This document shows positions 15,496-15,568 of a stretch of DNA of 15,568 nucleotides, piece after piece; within the stretch, counting starts at the first letter, position 1; each line of letters starts with the position of its first letter. Under the pieces are notes generated by a model. The model was not told where the DNA came from and did no database searches. It saw nothing but the letters and a program-made list of their open reading frames with translations. The position numbers and the translations under genes are program-made. This DNA comes from Bact-19 sp038319215 (GTDB taxonomy: Bacteria > Bacteroidota > Bacteroidia > Bacteroidales > ML635J-15), in the NCBI GenBank assembly GCA_038319215.1, contig JBBQCZ010000093.1:1-15568 (forward strand). The letters are read 5' to 3'.

Positions 15496-15568
15496 ATGGA
15501 TAAAAATTTAACAAATTCAACTATCGTTCGGCAAAATATTTTAAACAATAAATATGCTGTTCAGGAAA
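15496..15568 (+). CDS. Start of a gene in the RM operon, cut by the window end
   Basis: An ATG lies 2 nt after the hsdS stop, with a strong GGAGGAG (15484-15490) 5 nt upstream, unusual in this A+T-rich, SD-poor region. The 24 codons visible begin MDKNLTNSTIVRQNILNNKY and stay open to the end. That is too short to name a family. Genes in this position in type I loci are often accessory genes or hsdR; this N-terminus does not look like a typical HsdR start, but I cannot exclude it. Confidence 0.7.
   Translation, partial: MDKNLTNSTIVRQNILNNKYAVQE

Overview
The window looks like an accessory (defence and mobile-element) region of a Bacteroidota chromosome or large element. The reasons are the high A+T content, Bacteroidota-type promoter sequences (TAnnTTTG with an upstream TTTG), a HTH/excisionase-like gene followed by a VirE-type primase-helicase as in Bacteroidota mobile elements, and few Shine-Dalgarno sequences. 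Every gene called here lies on the + strand. There are no rRNA, tRNA or CRISPR features and no intact insertion sequence.

Layout. (1) 1-436 is non-coding, with a leftward promoter and an elaborate bulged hairpin. (2) 437-3039 is the most unusual part. A 431-aa protein resembles only the catalytic core of the bacterial replicative DNA polymerase III alpha subunit (DnaE); it has no PHP, OB-fold or clamp-binding regions. It is followed by a retron-type reverse transcriptase with the diagnostic NAxxH, YADD and VTG motifs. Between them lies a candidate retron ncRNA of about 120 nt, closed by a perfect 11-bp a1/a2 inverted repeat that ends 7 nt before the RT start codon. I know of no described retron type that carries a DnaE-like polymerase, so this is the prime candidate for an undescribed system. 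(3) 3087-7584 holds a 1378-aa fusion of a PD-(D/E)XK-type nuclease and a RecQ-like helicase. It overlaps a 122-aa coiled-coil protein with a C-terminal membrane anchor. It starts 47 nt after the RT with no terminator between, so it is either part of the same system or a second defence module. (4) 7585-7789 contains what may be one half of a cassette-type (attC-like) repeat, possibly broken by insertion of the next module.

(5) 7790-11506 is a mobile-element module: a 337-aa protein with a weak RteC-like C-terminus, an intergenic region packed with GAAGACTT octamers in both orientations, a 20-nt perfect palindrome, a HTH_17/excisionase-like gene, and a VirE-family primase-ATPase ending in a strong terminator. 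No integrase or relaxase is visible, so the element is partial or continues in rearranged form. (6) 11507-12146 is non-coding, with an AGTAAG/CTTACT repeat cluster and, further on, operator- and promoter-like sites. (7) 12147-15493 holds type I restriction-modification genes hsdM and hsdS with a 4-nt overlap. A further gene with a strong ribosome binding site starts at 15496 and runs off the window. No hsdR is present in the window.

In functional terms this reads as a defence island: an RT/ncRNA/polymerase unit, a nuclease-helicase unit and a type I RM system, with a mobile-element replication module between them. Domain calls rest on motifs read by eye; the link between neighbouring modules is inference.
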